The notes under the pieces: generated by a model
Database searches by the model: none
What the model saw: only the letters and a program-made list of their open reading frames with translations
Told to the model about the DNA's origin: nothing
Part shown: positions 18,206 through 28,800 of the stretch, piece by piece
Numbering within the stretch: position 1 is the first letter of the stretch
Layout of the letters: each line of letters opens with the position of its first letter
Origin: Moritella sp. 5
GTDB lineage: Bacteria; Pseudomonadota; Gammaproteobacteria; Enterobacterales; Moritellaceae
Assembly: GCF_018219455.1 (NCBI RefSeq)
Contig: NZ_CP056122.1
Coordinates: 4,210,065 to 4,274,064 of the forward strand
Reading direction: 5' to 3'
DNA length: 64,000 nt
Program-made: the position numbers and the translations under genes

Positions 18206-18835
18206 ATGTCCGCCATCGATTTACAGCTTTTAGCACTTTTTATCCCTACATTTTTCTTCGTTTCTATTACACCCGGTATGTGTATGACATTATCGATGAC
18301 ATTAGGCATGACGATTGGCGTAAAGCGCAGTCTGCACATGATGTGGGGAGAGTTATTGGGCGTAGGCTTGGTTGCTATTCTGGCTGTTATTGGTGTAGCA
18401 ACGATTATGCTGAAATACCCTAGCGCATTTTCAGCTCTTAAATACCTCGGTGGTAGCTACCTTATTTACCTTGGTATTCAAATGTGGCGATCAAAGGGTA
18501 AACTCGCTATTTCTGATAGCCTAGGGCCTGAAAGCACAGTGAAGCCAATTCAATTAGCCAGCCAAGGCTTTGTGACTGCGATCGCGAACCCAAAAGGTTG
18601 GGTATTTATGATCTCGCTATTACCGCCTTTTATTAACCCTACCCAAGCATTAACGCCACAGCTATCCGTACTCGTTGCTATTATTCTGATTACTGAATTT
18701 AGCTGTTTATTAATGTATGCGAGCGGTGGACAAACATTGCGTCTCTTTTTACAGAAAAGTAATAATGTCCGCTTACTCAATAAAATCGCAGGCTCACTGA
18801 TGGTCTTTGTCGGGATCTGGTTAGCAACGGGATAA
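18206..18835 (+). CDS. LysE/RhtB family translocator
   Basis: A 209-residue inner-membrane exporter with about six hydrophobic segments. The start LLALFIPTFFFVSITPGMCM is the conserved LysE/RhtB N-terminal helix with the SxTPGP-like motif (here SITPGMC), followed by LKYLGGSYLIYLGIQMWRSK. These proteins export amino acids such as lysine, threonine or homoserine lactones. The substrate is not predictable. It is followed by an FAD oxidoreductase gene 129 bases on. Confidence 0.85.
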   Translation: MSAIDLQLLALFIPTFFFVSITPGMCMTLSMTLGMTIGVKRSLHMMWGELLGVGLVAILAVIGVATIMLKYPSAFSALKYLGGSYLIYLGIQMWRSKGKLAISDSLGPESTVKPIQLASQGFVTAIANPKGWVFMISLLPPFINPTQALTPQLSVLVAIILITEFSCLLMYASGGQTLRLFLQKSNNVRLLNKIAGSLMVFVGIWLATG

Positions 18836-18964
18836 AGTTCATGCGAATACGAAAGGCTCAGCGCTATTTAGCAGTATAAATACACTTTAACTAAAAATAA
18901 GTTTCATTCAAGTATAAATAATTGGCATAATAAGTCATCTAATTATTTATACGTTGCGAAGAAA

Positions 18965-20398
18965 ATGATCAATAACGTACCGTCTACTTTAAAATCAAAA
19001 CGCATTGCGGTTATCGGCGGTGGTATCGCTGGTAGTACTATCGCACTGCGTTTAGCTGGGTTAGACATAAATGTGACCTTATTTGAAGAAGGTGTTAGCT
19101 TAGTCAATGGCCCACCGGTATGTCATTTACATGCTGGCGGCAACCTTTACCCAGACATTTCCGACGAGCAATGCCTTACGTTATTAGAACAGTCAATCGC
19201 GACAATGAAGATCTACCCGCATTGCATCAATAAGCGTCCAACCGTAATTGCAATCCCTCAGCGCGATGCGAGTAACATAGAAACATTATTACCACGACTT
19301 GAATTGTTAACTCAACGTTACAAAGCGTTAGTTCAAGCCGATGAAAGTAATAAAGTACTCGGTGAACCCGACGATTATTACCAAATGTTTACCCGTCATG
19401 ATCTCGAACGATTGAAAAAAGAATCACAAGCGTCTGAGATAGCGCAATTCTCCGACTGGATGATCCCGCTTGCCAAAACACTTGATCTCGATTCAATTAA
19501 ATTTCCATTATTGATGGTTCAAGAGTACGGTTTAAGTTTATTCCGTATCGCAGCAAGTACAGAGCTTAGTTTGAATGCCTCAAGGTCTTGCAACTTACTG
19601 GTTAACAATAAAGTGATAAACGTTGCTTACACTGCGGATAACACCTGGTTAATCACACATGCTGAAAACGATAAACAGACAACAACCGAAGTTGATTATT
19701 TAATTAATGCTTGTGGTTATAGAACTGGTGTTATTGATGACATGGCAGATACACCAAAAGAACGAATGGTTGAATTTAAGGCTGCCTACATTACGCATTG
19801 GGAACAAAGTGAACGTTGGCCAGAAGTTGTCTTTCACGGCGAACGAGGGACACCTGAAGGTATGGCGCAATTAACACCTTACCCTGATGGCTATTTCCAA
19901 TTACACGGAATGACTGAGGAAATCACATTATTTAAAAATGGCTTAGCTAAAAGTACCGATGACAGTGCCCAACCTAAACTAGATAAAAGCTTCATCAACA
20001 AGCTCGTCCAAGGTTGGGATAAAGAAGAGTCGGATAGCCGAACGCAAAAAGCGATTCACCATATCAGTCATTTTATCCCTAGCTTTAACAACGCAATAAC
20101 CGCAGGAAGGCCATTATTTGGTGCGCAACAAATACCAGGTAATGATGTATCTCTACGCGCTTATGACGTCTCGTTTGAAGGGCTGCAATATGCTAGAGCC
20201 GAAATAGTTAAAGCATCGTCAGCACTCACAGTCGCCGATCAAATTATACATAAACTATTTGATTACTCACATGAGCAATTAACAGAGTGCCGTAATGTTA
20301 ATGCAAGTTTTACGGCTTTATCTGAAAGTGATATCAATAGACTCGCTTGCGAGATTGCTCACGATAGAAATTACCCAACATCACTTGCTAAGATCTAA
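18965..20398 (+). CDS. FAD-dependent oxidoreductase (DAO-like)
   Basis: A 477-residue flavoprotein. The Rossmann FAD motif RIAVIGGGIAGSTIALRLAG (about 13-32) is followed by an acidic residue at the end of the second strand (VTLFEE). VDYLINACGYRTG is the second FAD-side segment. The overall plan resembles D-amino-acid-oxidase-like enzymes, but the substrate is unknown. It converges on the FhuF-type gene of the siderophore locus and is on the opposite strand, so I do not count it as part of that pathway. Confidence 0.75.
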   Translation: MINNVPSTLKSKRIAVIGGGIAGSTIALRLAGLDINVTLFEEGVSLVNGPPVCHLHAGGNLYPDISDEQCLTLLEQSIATMKIYPHCINKRPTVIAIPQRDASNIETLLPRLELLTQRYKALVQADESNKVLGEPDDYYQMFTRHDLERLKKESQASEIAQFSDWMIPLAKTLDLDSIKFPLLMVQEYGLSLFRIAASTELSLNASRSCNLLVNNKVINVAYTADNTWLITHAENDKQTTTEVDYLINACGYRTGVIDDMADTPKERMVEFKAAYITHWEQSERWPEVVFHGERGTPEGMAQLTPYPDGYFQLHGMTEEITLFKNGLAKSTDDSAQPKLDKSFINKLVQGWDKEESDSRTQKAIHHISHFIPSFNNAITAGRPLFGAQQIPGNDVSLRAYDVSFEGLQYARAEIVKASSALTVADQIIHKLFDYSHEQLTECRNVNASFTALSESDINRLACEIAHDRNYPTSLAKI

Positions 20399-20441
20399 TC
20401 ATGATTAGCAGCCAAGGATGGCTGTCGATTACTTCAATATA

Positions 20442-21179
20442 TTATTTGGGTTCAAGTAATCTTGGACAGTCATCACAAAGCTCTGTCGTCGGTAATCGAT
20501 AACGCAAACAGCAATTACGCCTTATTTTTACAGACTTACCCGCTATTCGCTTTAACCGATAACATCCAAACATCGGATTTATCTTGTCATTTATATATCG
20601 ATGTTCTAATAATTGATTTACTGTTTTACATATCTCACCATCCATCCCAGCCAGTTCGAGTTGAACATTAATCCAATTGATATATCTGGCAGCATTGACC
20701 CATAGAATCTTAATCGGTACTGAGAAATGTAATGCCCATGACTCGATCAGTGGTTTTAAGTTATATTCGACTAAACTATCATAACGGCTCACATCAGTCG
20801 TTGTAATAGTAGTCCCTTGTTCTTCAACCACAAAACCATGGACAGTCCCATCGTTGCCAAAAATTAATTCAAGCTCAGATAAACGCACAGGTAACGCATG
20901 TCCTAGTAGCACATTAGCAACGATAACAGGTGCTAAGATACGAATAAAATAATATTTACTCCATTCGGATAGAACCTCTGCATCTAAGGTCTCGTCACAA
21001 TCAGGTCTAAATAGCACCAATTGCTCCTTAACAAAATTAGGGTCTAATAAAACCGAGGCTGGCAATGAGGTATTATTACCCGCCGGAAAACGAAATATAT
21101 TCGCGTATTGCTTAAACTCCCCCTGAAAAAGGGGAGCTAATATAGGAAGACTCAAAATATCACCCGAATCTAAACACAA
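20442..21179 (-). CDS. FhuF-type siderophore ferric reductase (2Fe-2S)
   Basis: A 245-residue protein ending in the FhuF signature C-C-x10-C-x2-C (CCLRYRLPTTELCDDC, about 223-238), which binds a 2Fe-2S cluster. FhuF-type proteins reduce iron in hydroxamate siderophores in the cytoplasm so it can be released. It overlaps the start of its upstream neighbour's end by ten bases and closes the operon receptor - acetyltransferase - hydroxylase - reductase. That fits recycling of the iron-loaded product of the locus. Confidence 0.87.
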   Translation of the reverse strand: MCLDSGDILSLPILAPLFQGEFKQYANIFRFPAGNNTSLPASVLLDPNFVKEQLVLFRPDCDETLDAEVLSEWSKYYFIRILAPVIVANVLLGHALPVRLSELELIFGNDGTVHGFVVEEQGTTITTTDVSRYDSLVEYNLKPLIESWALHFSVPIKILWVNAARYINWINVQLELAGMDGEICKTVNQLLEHRYINDKINPMFGCYRLKRIAGKSVKIRRNCCLRYRLPTTELCDDCPRLLEPK

Positions 21180-22465
21180 ACATTGCTTTTAGATTCGGAG
21201 ATCCGTTCCACTAAACAATTCACAATTTCTTGGGACCTGACCGCTAATATCGATAATAAGGTATCACTTAAGCCATGCGTCGATTCACAGCAACCTTGTA
21301 AAAATACATTTACGTTACACCCATCTTTTAGAGGAAGGCGGTAACAACGTTCAACATTATCCATATGCATCCACGGTTTTAACTCATCAAGCAATGTATT
21401 AAAACTGTTATAATGGTAACCTGTAGCAAGTACAATAGCATCATAATCATGCCAAACTTTAGCTTGTGTAGAGGTATTACGAAGCCTCATTGCGACATGG
21501 TTTTTAGCTATTGCGACTTCAGATATCTCATGTAAAGGTAAATATTTATGTACACCTTTACCTGTTACTTCTTGTAAGTATAATCGCTCATAAATCGCTT
21601 CAATTTCTGGTTTATCGACAACCGAATAATTAGTACCACTGTACCTTTGGATCACTGAATTACGTTCCTCAGGTGCATACGAATAAATTTCATCTGTAAA
21701 CTCAGGATTAAATATCTCATTTACAAATGGACTATCATCTGCGGGATAAATCGCCCGTCCTCTATTAACCAGATTAATTTCACCATCAGGATAGTCGTTA
21801 CATAATTCAACAAAAATTTCTGCGGCACTTTGCCCTGCGCCAACAATAGCAACTTTAGGCTTATTATTTTCGGTTTTAAACGTCTTCCGCCAGATTTTAT
21901 ACCCTGAAGAATGGATAACTTTATCACTACGGTGATCTAAAAATTGATCTGGTAATTTAGGTGCGCCCCCAACCCCTACAATGAGGTTTCGGGTATAACG
22001 AATATCTTCAGTGCCTTGCGCATTTAGCGAGACTACTTTAACAATATTAACTTCACCTTCAACTTCAACTGGCTCAACAGAAACAACATTAGCACCATAA
22101 TCTACATGCTCTGAAAAATGACTCGCCGCCCAAGATAAATAGTCATTAAATTCTATTCTGCTAGGTGAGAACGAACTGAGATTAATAAATGAATTTAATC
22201 GATTATGATGATGTAAATAATTCACAAAAGTATAATTGCTTGACGGATTACGCTGTGTAACTAAATCTTTCAAAAAAGATATCTGCATTCTTGTGCCATC
22301 TAGCAACATGCCGCCATGCCATTCAAATGCTGGTTTCTTTTCTAGAAAACAGTAGCTCATGCTTTGTTCATTCACCGATGACTCTTGCATTGCGATTGCC
22401 ACAGCTAAATTAGCGGGGCCAAAACCGATGCCAATTACATCATATAGTGTTGCTTTATCTAACAT
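21170..22465 (-). CDS. L-ornithine N5-monooxygenase (PvdA-like; lysine N6 alternative)
   Basis: A 431-residue flavin N-hydroxylating monooxygenase. FAD site GIGFGPANLAVAI (about 11-23), substrate-side FLKDLVTQRNPSSNYTFVNY, NADPH site VAIVGAGQSAAEIF (about 205-218), and C-terminal LSDTLLSILAVRSQEI. The FLKDLV...YTFVNYLHHHNRL...FNDYLSWAA series is closer to PvdA-type ornithine hydroxylases than to the lysine-specific IucD. It would make N5-hydroxyornithine, the precursor acetylated by the gene just upstream. Start ATG at 22463-22465; 41 bases after the acetyltransferase gene. Confidence 0.9.
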   Translation of the reverse strand: MLDKATLYDVIGIGFGPANLAVAIAMQESSVNEQSMSYCFLEKKPAFEWHGGMLLDGTRMQISFLKDLVTQRNPSSNYTFVNYLHHHNRLNSFINLSSFSPSRIEFNDYLSWAASHFSEHVDYGANVVSVEPVEVEGEVNIVKVVSLNAQGTEDIRYTRNLIVGVGGAPKLPDQFLDHRSDKVIHSSGYKIWRKTFKTENNKPKVAIVGAGQSAAEIFVELCNDYPDGEINLVNRGRAIYPADDSPFVNEIFNPEFTDEIYSYAPEERNSVIQRYSGTNYSVVDKPEIEAIYERLYLQEVTGKGVHKYLPLHEISEVAIAKNHVAMRLRNTSTQAKVWHDYDAIVLATGYHYNSFNTLLDELKPWMHMDNVERCYRLPLKDGCNVNVFLQGCCESTHGLSDTLLSILAVRSQEIVNCLVERISESKSNVCV

Positions 22466-22506
22466 ACCTTACCTAACTCCTTTGATGCAGTACTACCCAT
22501 TTACTT

Positions 22507-23490
22507 TTATGTATATTTAAACTGAGTAAAAAAACTGTCTCTAAACTGCAGCATCAACGCCGCTCGTTTATGCGAAAATGAAAATTCTTTTTGCTTAGAG
22601 AAATGCTGCTGTTGTAAATAGTTAATCATTTTTTCATTATCAGCTCTCGGCTCACTGACGATTCTCAATGTACGAGGATCAGATAAATAAATGTAATGGC
22701 ACAACGAGCTTAACCAAGCTGATACTTTATGCGGACCTCGATGTTTATCCTCTCCAACAAGCATGTGAATACCACGATCATAATCACCGGCGGCATAATA
22801 AGGCGCGATCCGATCTTCTTTGCTCCAATACACTTCAAAATAAGCAAATGGTTGGTCGTCAAAAGAAGCGATGATTATTTGATTTTTAGGATCGTTTAAC
22901 TGTGTTTGCAAATAATCCCGGTGTTCATCTAATGTTCCTTTTTGTTCCCAGAAAGCCGCAACACGCTCATCATTTTGCCAGCGGTTAAAAAGCGCTAAAT
23001 CTCTGTCAATATCAAGTGTTCGCAGCTTTATCCACGACTTTAACTCTGGAATATATCGGTGATATAGGTCGCCAGTCAGTGGGTGCGCTCGCAATGGGTG
23101 ATAACCAGCACTATCAAGAACTTGCATATGTGGAAATGGCTTAGATTCTGGCTGTGCTAACCACAACTCACCTAACTGCCATAACATCGACTTAAATAAC
23201 AAATATTCCCCATCCGACGTTCTTTGCATATAATCAGTATTAACCAAAGGATTTCCGGCCTCTAAACTGATACATTCAAGCGTAGAGATAGTACTGAATA
23301 TCGCATGACACACAGGCAGCAATAACGCCCCCTGTAAATGTTCTCTATTTAGTTGAAACTTAGTCGGCGATATAAGAATGCCGCTAAATATAACGTGGTC
23401 TTGTTGGTAAACTTGCCAGTGATTATGTGTAGCAAGCGTCACCCGCAGCCCAGAAGGCTGCGGGTACTCGATGGTAGAATTACCAAGCAT
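22507..23490 (-). CDS. IucB-type N-hydroxy-ornithine acetyltransferase
   Basis: About 327 residues, the size of siderophore GNAT enzymes such as IucB. The GNAT part lies in the C-terminal half: LALFNRWQNDERVAAFWEQK, PFAYFEVYWSKEDRIAPYY, RGIHMLVGEDKHRGPHKVSA, RIVSEPRADNEKMINYLQQ. It would transfer acetyl from acetyl-CoA to the hydroxylated side-chain amine, completing the hydroxamate. The ATG at 23490 overlaps the receptor's stop by 11 bases; a TTG at 23505 is possible. Acetyl rather than another acyl group is inferred from the family. Confidence 0.87.
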   Translation of the reverse strand: MLGNSTIEYPQPSGLRVTLATHNHWQVYQQDHVIFSGILISPTKFQLNREHLQGALLLPVCHAIFSTISTLECISLEAGNPLVNTDYMQRTSDGEYLLFKSMLWQLGELWLAQPESKPFPHMQVLDSAGYHPLRAHPLTGDLYHRYIPELKSWIKLRTLDIDRDLALFNRWQNDERVAAFWEQKGTLDEHRDYLQTQLNDPKNQIIIASFDDQPFAYFEVYWSKEDRIAPYYAAGDYDRGIHMLVGEDKHRGPHKVSAWLSSLCHYIYLSDPRTLRIVSEPRADNEKMINYLQQQHFSKQKEFSFSHKRAALMLQFRDSFFTQFKYT

Positions 23491-25747
23491 AGCTAAGGCT
23501 CGCAATCACATTTCGGCCATTACCATAGAAACAATTACCATAACCACAAGTTGACACATACTCTTTATCCATAAGATTTTTAGCTGCAATTTGGATTTTC
23601 ATATTGTTAATGGTGTAACTCACAGTTGCATCCATTAACGTAAAATCAGCTACCTTTGTTGTTTCAGTATCGTCAGCATAAGTTTCGCCAACATAACGGC
23701 CACCAACACCAATCGCTAAACCTTCTAGGCTGTTACCAAAGAAACGATAGTTAGCCCAAGCTGATGCAAGTGTATTCGCGACCTGCATCGGACGGTTACC
23801 CACCTTAGAGGCATCATTATCTTTAACAATTTCTGAGTCCATGAAAGTTGCATTAGCAACTAAACTTAGCCCCGAAGTCACATTAGCAACGGCTTCTAAC
23901 TCAATACCTTTATTTTCGACTTCACCAATTTGAAGCAAATTACCAGCAGCATCCGAGGTCGCCATATTCTCTTTGTTGATTTGGAACAACGCCGCATTAA
24001 ATGAACCATCGAAAGATTGTGGTAAATATTTCAGACCAATTTCAAATTGTTCTCCGCTCTCTGGTAGAGCTGAATTTCCGTTTTTGTCCAATTTAAGAAC
24101 CGGTTGGAAGTGTTCGGCATAATTAGCATATGGCGTTAATCCATTCTCAAAGATATAAGCCACCCCTGCACTTTTGGTCCACTCTTGGTTACTAACTACT
24201 TGCTTTGCACTGGTTGATTTATTTTCAAAGGTAGATTTTGTATCATCAAAACGGACACCTAACGTGATAGCAACTCTATCATTAATCAACATATGCTCTT
24301 GTAAATAGCCTCCCAGTTGATGCTTTTCACTTGTTGTCGTTTCACGGTCTGCATCTGTTACAGGTTGGAAAGTGGTCCCATTTAATAAAGTAACATTGTC
24401 TGTATAACTCGGGTTGTACGGATTGAATAGTGGATTATAAGTGTCAAGATATATACCTGGATATGGGGTTGGAACTTTAATCGGCGTATTTCCGTCAGCG
24501 ACGAGAACGCTACCACCAAAGCTTTGCCCTTTTATATCAAGCCAGCGATAATCAATACCAGATAACAATGTGTGATCTAATTTACCCGTATTAAACTTAT
24601 AAATTAATCGGTTATCCGCAGAAAAACTTTTCGATTTACCCTCTTCACTTGATAAACCTCGTAAGATATTGGTTCTTGTTGCTTCCAGACGAGCGTCTTG
24701 AGCATAAGCAAGAGCATACATCTGCTTTAAATCAATATCTAATTGGCTATAACGCACAGATTGAGCAAACTGAACTGACTCATTAAACTTATGGCTAAAT
24801 TCATAACCTAATGCAGCTTGAGTACGCTTAAATTTTTCATAACCAGGGTTACCAATAGCAACATCATCACCAATGAAGCCATTCTCATTTTCAGTTAATG
24901 ACCCTTCCATCGGTAAAAACTGTAAATAAGGGTCTGAGTCGTCTTTCTGATAACTCGCAAGTACCGTTAGGTTAGTATTGTCATTAAAGTTGACACTCAC
25001 TGATGGGGCAAGATAGATACGTTCAGCTTCAACATTGTCAACATCAGTGCCATTTTTACGACCTAAAGCAACTAAACGCCAAGCGATGTCATCAGTGATA
25101 TCACTGCCAAGATCTAGGCTTAATTGCTGACGATCATTGGTGCCATAATCCACCGATACGAAACCAAAATTACCACCATGTTGAGGTCGTTTACTGATCA
25201 CATTAATCACACCGCCTGGGGGATTTTGTCCGTACAATACCGATGCTGGACCACGTAATATCTCAACACGTTCTAAACCAAACGGGTCGACTTGATAACT
25301 ATAAAAGCCTGACGAATCGACTCTCGTTCCGTCTTGATACAAACCATCATTAGCCTGATTAAAACCACGAATAACAAACCAATCTTGCTTGTTATCTTCA
25401 CCATAAAAATTGGCCTGAATACTCGGGGTGTATTGCAAAGCATCAGCCACACTCACAGACGCTCGATCATCCATCTGCTCTCTTGTCACAACAGATACTG
25501 CTCTTGGCGTTTTGCTTATCGGCATATCCGTTTTGGTTGCTGTCATGCTATTTTCACCAACATAACCAAAATCGGGGCCAATTGGATTACTAAATTCTGC
25601 AGTAACAACAATTTCTTCTTCCGAATTTTCATTCGTATTTGCTGATACAGAATTTACCATCAATCCCATTATTACAGCTGTTGCCAAAGATTTTTTAACA
25701 AATTTCTGGCTAACAAATGCGTCCATCCGCTGGTTTTTAAACAACAT
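23480..25747 (-). CDS. TonB-dependent siderophore receptor
   Basis: A 755-residue outer-membrane receptor of the FhuA/FpvA type. A signal peptide (KKSLATAVIMGLMVNSVSA) is followed by the TonB box region EEIVVTAEF, the plug (RAVSVVTREQMDDRASVSVA, RGFNQANDGLYQDG, RGPASVLYGQNPPGGVINVI), a 22-strand-type barrel and a C-terminal aromatic residue (SYAW). It should import the ferric siderophore made by the adjacent NRPS. The ATG at 25747 has GGAG five bases upstream; the ORF continues 15 hydrophobic codons further without a ribosome site. A Fur box overlaps the upstream region. Confidence 0.93.
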   Translation of the reverse strand: MLFKNQRMDAFVSQKFVKKSLATAVIMGLMVNSVSANTNENSEEEIVVTAEFSNPIGPDFGYVGENSMTATKTDMPISKTPRAVSVVTREQMDDRASVSVADALQYTPSIQANFYGEDNKQDWFVIRGFNQANDGLYQDGTRVDSSGFYSYQVDPFGLERVEILRGPASVLYGQNPPGGVINVISKRPQHGGNFGFVSVDYGTNDRQQLSLDLGSDITDDIAWRLVALGRKNGTDVDNVEAERIYLAPSVSVNFNDNTNLTVLASYQKDDSDPYLQFLPMEGSLTENENGFIGDDVAIGNPGYEKFKRTQAALGYEFSHKFNESVQFAQSVRYSQLDIDLKQMYALAYAQDARLEATRTNILRGLSSEEGKSKSFSADNRLIYKFNTGKLDHTLLSGIDYRWLDIKGQSFGGSVLVADGNTPIKVPTPYPGIYLDTYNPLFNPYNPSYTDNVTLLNGTTFQPVTDADRETTTSEKHQLGGYLQEHMLINDRVAITLGVRFDDTKSTFENKSTSAKQVVSNQEWTKSAGVAYIFENGLTPYANYAEHFQPVLKLDKNGNSALPESGEQFEIGLKYLPQSFDGSFNAALFQINKENMATSDAAGNLLQIGEVENKGIELEAVANVTSGLSLVANATFMDSEIVKDNDASKVGNRPMQVANTLASAWANYRFFGNSLEGLAIGVGGRYVGETYADDTETTKVADFTLMDATVSYTINNMKIQIAAKNLMDKEYVSTCGYGNCFYGNGRNVIASLSYAW

Positions 25748-25773
25748 AAATACTCCAATACATATGATTATAA

Positions 25774-25794
25774 TATTGATAATGATTATCAATT
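25774..25794 (-). promoter_or_regulatory. Fur box upstream of the receptor operon
   Basis: TTGATAATGATTATCAA (25776-25792) is a perfect palindrome around one central base and matches the GATAATGATAATCATTATC Fur consensus closely. It lies about 30 bases before the receptor ATG, in the 87-base gap after the second NRPS gene. This suggests a separate iron-repressed promoter. Confidence 0.85.
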
Positions 25795-25834
25795 CCCTTA
25801 AAGGTTGGATTTAACCTTTTAAAATGACCGCCGT

Positions 25835-28800
25835 TTACTGATTCAATAAACGAACAGCTAAATCTGATATAACGCCTTCATTTCGAACAATGCCTAAATG
25901 ATCGCTATTTACAATTTTTTTAGACTCTAGCGAGTTAATACTTTCTAGTCCCGAGCTTAACTGCTGAGCTCTCCCCTCAGGATTAGCAGCCCACCAACTT
26001 TCAACTTTTCTATCCACGCTAGCAAGTTGATAGCCAGCACAGATTGCTCTCATGTGCTGCTCAATAGCCCAACTAAACAAGACTTGCCGTGCATTTTCTG
26101 CCATATGGCGAGAAACAGGCATTGTCGATAACCACATATCAAACTGGGAAGGCCACTGTTCAGGACTACTTTCATTTAATAATTTAAGACATTGCTGAGA
26201 CTGATACTGGCTTAATGGGGAGAGTAATAAACTTAAATGTTCCATCAGTTTTTGTTGCGCTTTAGGTGAGTCCCATTGATCGTCAGCAACCTCAAATCCA
26301 GGTACATAACAATCAAGTAATCCAATAAAAGCAACGTCCTGTTTATTCGCTTCTAACTTAGCTGCAACTTCCAAGCACAGCGCGCCGCCTAAAGACCAAC
26401 CAAGTAAATAATAAGGACCTTCATTTTGTACCGACTTAATCGTTTGATAATAGCTCTCGGCCATCGCCGATAAAGATGCATCAAACCAACCATCATCAAT
26501 AAAACTCCGTGACTGGATACCAATTAGATGGCGCTTACCTGCTAATCTTTCAGCTAACAATTGATACCCTGTCGTTCTTCCCGTAACGGGATGAATACAA
26601 AAAATAGCAGGTTCAGTACCACAAGGTTGATTGAGTGGTTCTAATAGGCGTAGATCTGCCTTGATCTCAGTATTGTTACCGATACGGCCTAGCCATTTTT
26701 GTAAATTAACGACAAAATCATTCGCCCACTGGGTCACTTCATTTTCAGTATGGTGTGTATGTGCATATTCCCAATCTAAGCTTAATTGCCCTTCCGTAAT
26801 TTGTGCATTAATAACTAACGGGGTAAGCATTGGGTTTAAATCAGATTGTGGAGGGCCACCAGCAACAATCGGTTTACACCAATGTGAAAAACCATTATCG
26901 ACATACTGACCTAAATAATTAAATGTGATATCCGCATTAACCGAGATCTTTGAAGATTCATAAGACATCACGGCACCGTAGCCAATACCGCCATCTTGCT
27001 GAGCCTCATTCAAGCGCTGAGTTATCGACTCTAGACAAGTCTCAGCATATGCAGACCAACTTAATTTAATCGGATAAAGACTCGTCATCCAACCTATTGT
27101 TCGGCTTAAATCAAGCGCACCAAATACGCTTTCTTCTCGCCCATGCCCTTCCAAATATAAATGTAGATCTGGTTTATCCACCGATGCTAACGTTTGCACT
27201 AAGCTGGTAATTAATAGGTTTGGCGTTGGCACATTTAATTGACCGACGGTTTTACGCAATAATATTTGTGTATCTTCAATACCTAATTTGACACTTTCCG
27301 TTCGTCTATTCTTATAAATAGGAAGAGGTAAAGATGAAGATGACCCTTGTGCAAACCAATATTCACGCTGCTGTTGCATATCTAAGGTTCGAGTCCAAAT
27401 ATTCAGTTGCTCAATGACTTGATTATAATTTGCTGACACAGCAGGCAATTGTATTTCTTGCATCGTACTGAACTGTTGATAAGCCGACCATAAATCATCA
27501 AACAATATTCGCCATGAAAAACCATCTATAGCAAGGTGATGAATAACGAGTAATAGTCGGTCCGCTTTTTGTGGCTGCTTTATTAGCGCAGCACGTAACA
27601 AATCACCTTTATAAATGTTCAAACTTTGCTGTAGTTCTAATGCTAATACAGAAAATTCAGCATCATCATCGATCTTACAGTTCCATAATAAATCGGATGA
27701 AATAACATCAGTATATTGCTGTACCCACCCTTTATTTCCATGACTAAATTTAAGACGAAGTGCGGGATGATGGGCAACAATAGAATGTAATGATTTAGCT
27801 AACGCATCAACATTCATACTTTGCTTTAACTCAACACAAACATGCTGGTTCCAGTGAGACGGTTCTGCTGGTTGTTGTGAGAAAAAATGTTGTTGAATTG
27901 GCATTAATGCAAATTCAGACGTCGGTAATAACTGTGCCTTCTGTTCGGTGATTTCTTGCAACAAAGCTGCAAGCTGTTTAAGAACTGGCTGTTCGAAAAT
28001 ATCTTTTGGCGTTAATAATAACCCGGCTTGACGGACATGACTGACAAGCTGCAATGCTAAAATTGAATCTCCACCTAATGCAAAGAAGTTACTCTCACGC
28101 CCGACTAATTCAACACCTAACAAGGTTTTCCATAACTGACTCAGTAACGCTTCTGTGTCACCTTCTGGCGCTATGTATGAAGCATCGTCTAATTCATTCC
28201 AATTGGGTGCTAATAAATTCTGTCTGTCGATTTTACCCGCGGGTGTTAAGGGTAATTTAGCTAATACCATCAATGTCGCTGGTACCATATAATCAGGCAA
28301 GTCAGCGGCAAGGCGTTGTAATAATACATCCTCATTGAATTCGGTTATTTGCGCTTTGTCTGTTTGCTGTAAATAACCAACCAAACGTTTACCGCCCGGA
28401 GCCTCATGAGCGACAACAGCGCAATGCTCTGCGCCACTCAGCAACTGCAGTTTTGATTCGATTTCACCTAATTCGACCCTGAAACCACGTATTTTGATCT
28501 GCTGGTCTATGCGGCCTAAATATTCCATAACGCCGTCGTCACGCCAACGCACTAAATCACCCGTTCGGTACATACGCTCTCCCGCAGCACCATAAGGATC
28601 AGGTAAAAATCGCTCCGCAGTCAGATCAGCACGACCATGATAACCTCGTGCTAATCCCACTTCGGCACCAATATACAGTTCGCCCGACATCCCAAGCGGG
28701 ACTCGATTGAGTTGAGGATCTAAAATGTATAAGCGTCGTTCTCCCACCGCAGTACCAATCGGCGCATATGCACTACTTAATTCAGTCTCTGCATATGCCT

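Noticed and set aside
18965-20398. FAD oxidoreductase as part of the siderophore pathway
   Set aside because: Opposite strand, convergent, no Fur site, and of the DAO type rather than a siderophore hydroxylase or reductase.
20408-20424. Hairpin between the FAD oxidoreductase and FhuF-type genes
   Set aside because: CAGCC/GGCTG is only five bases with no T-run; too weak to call.
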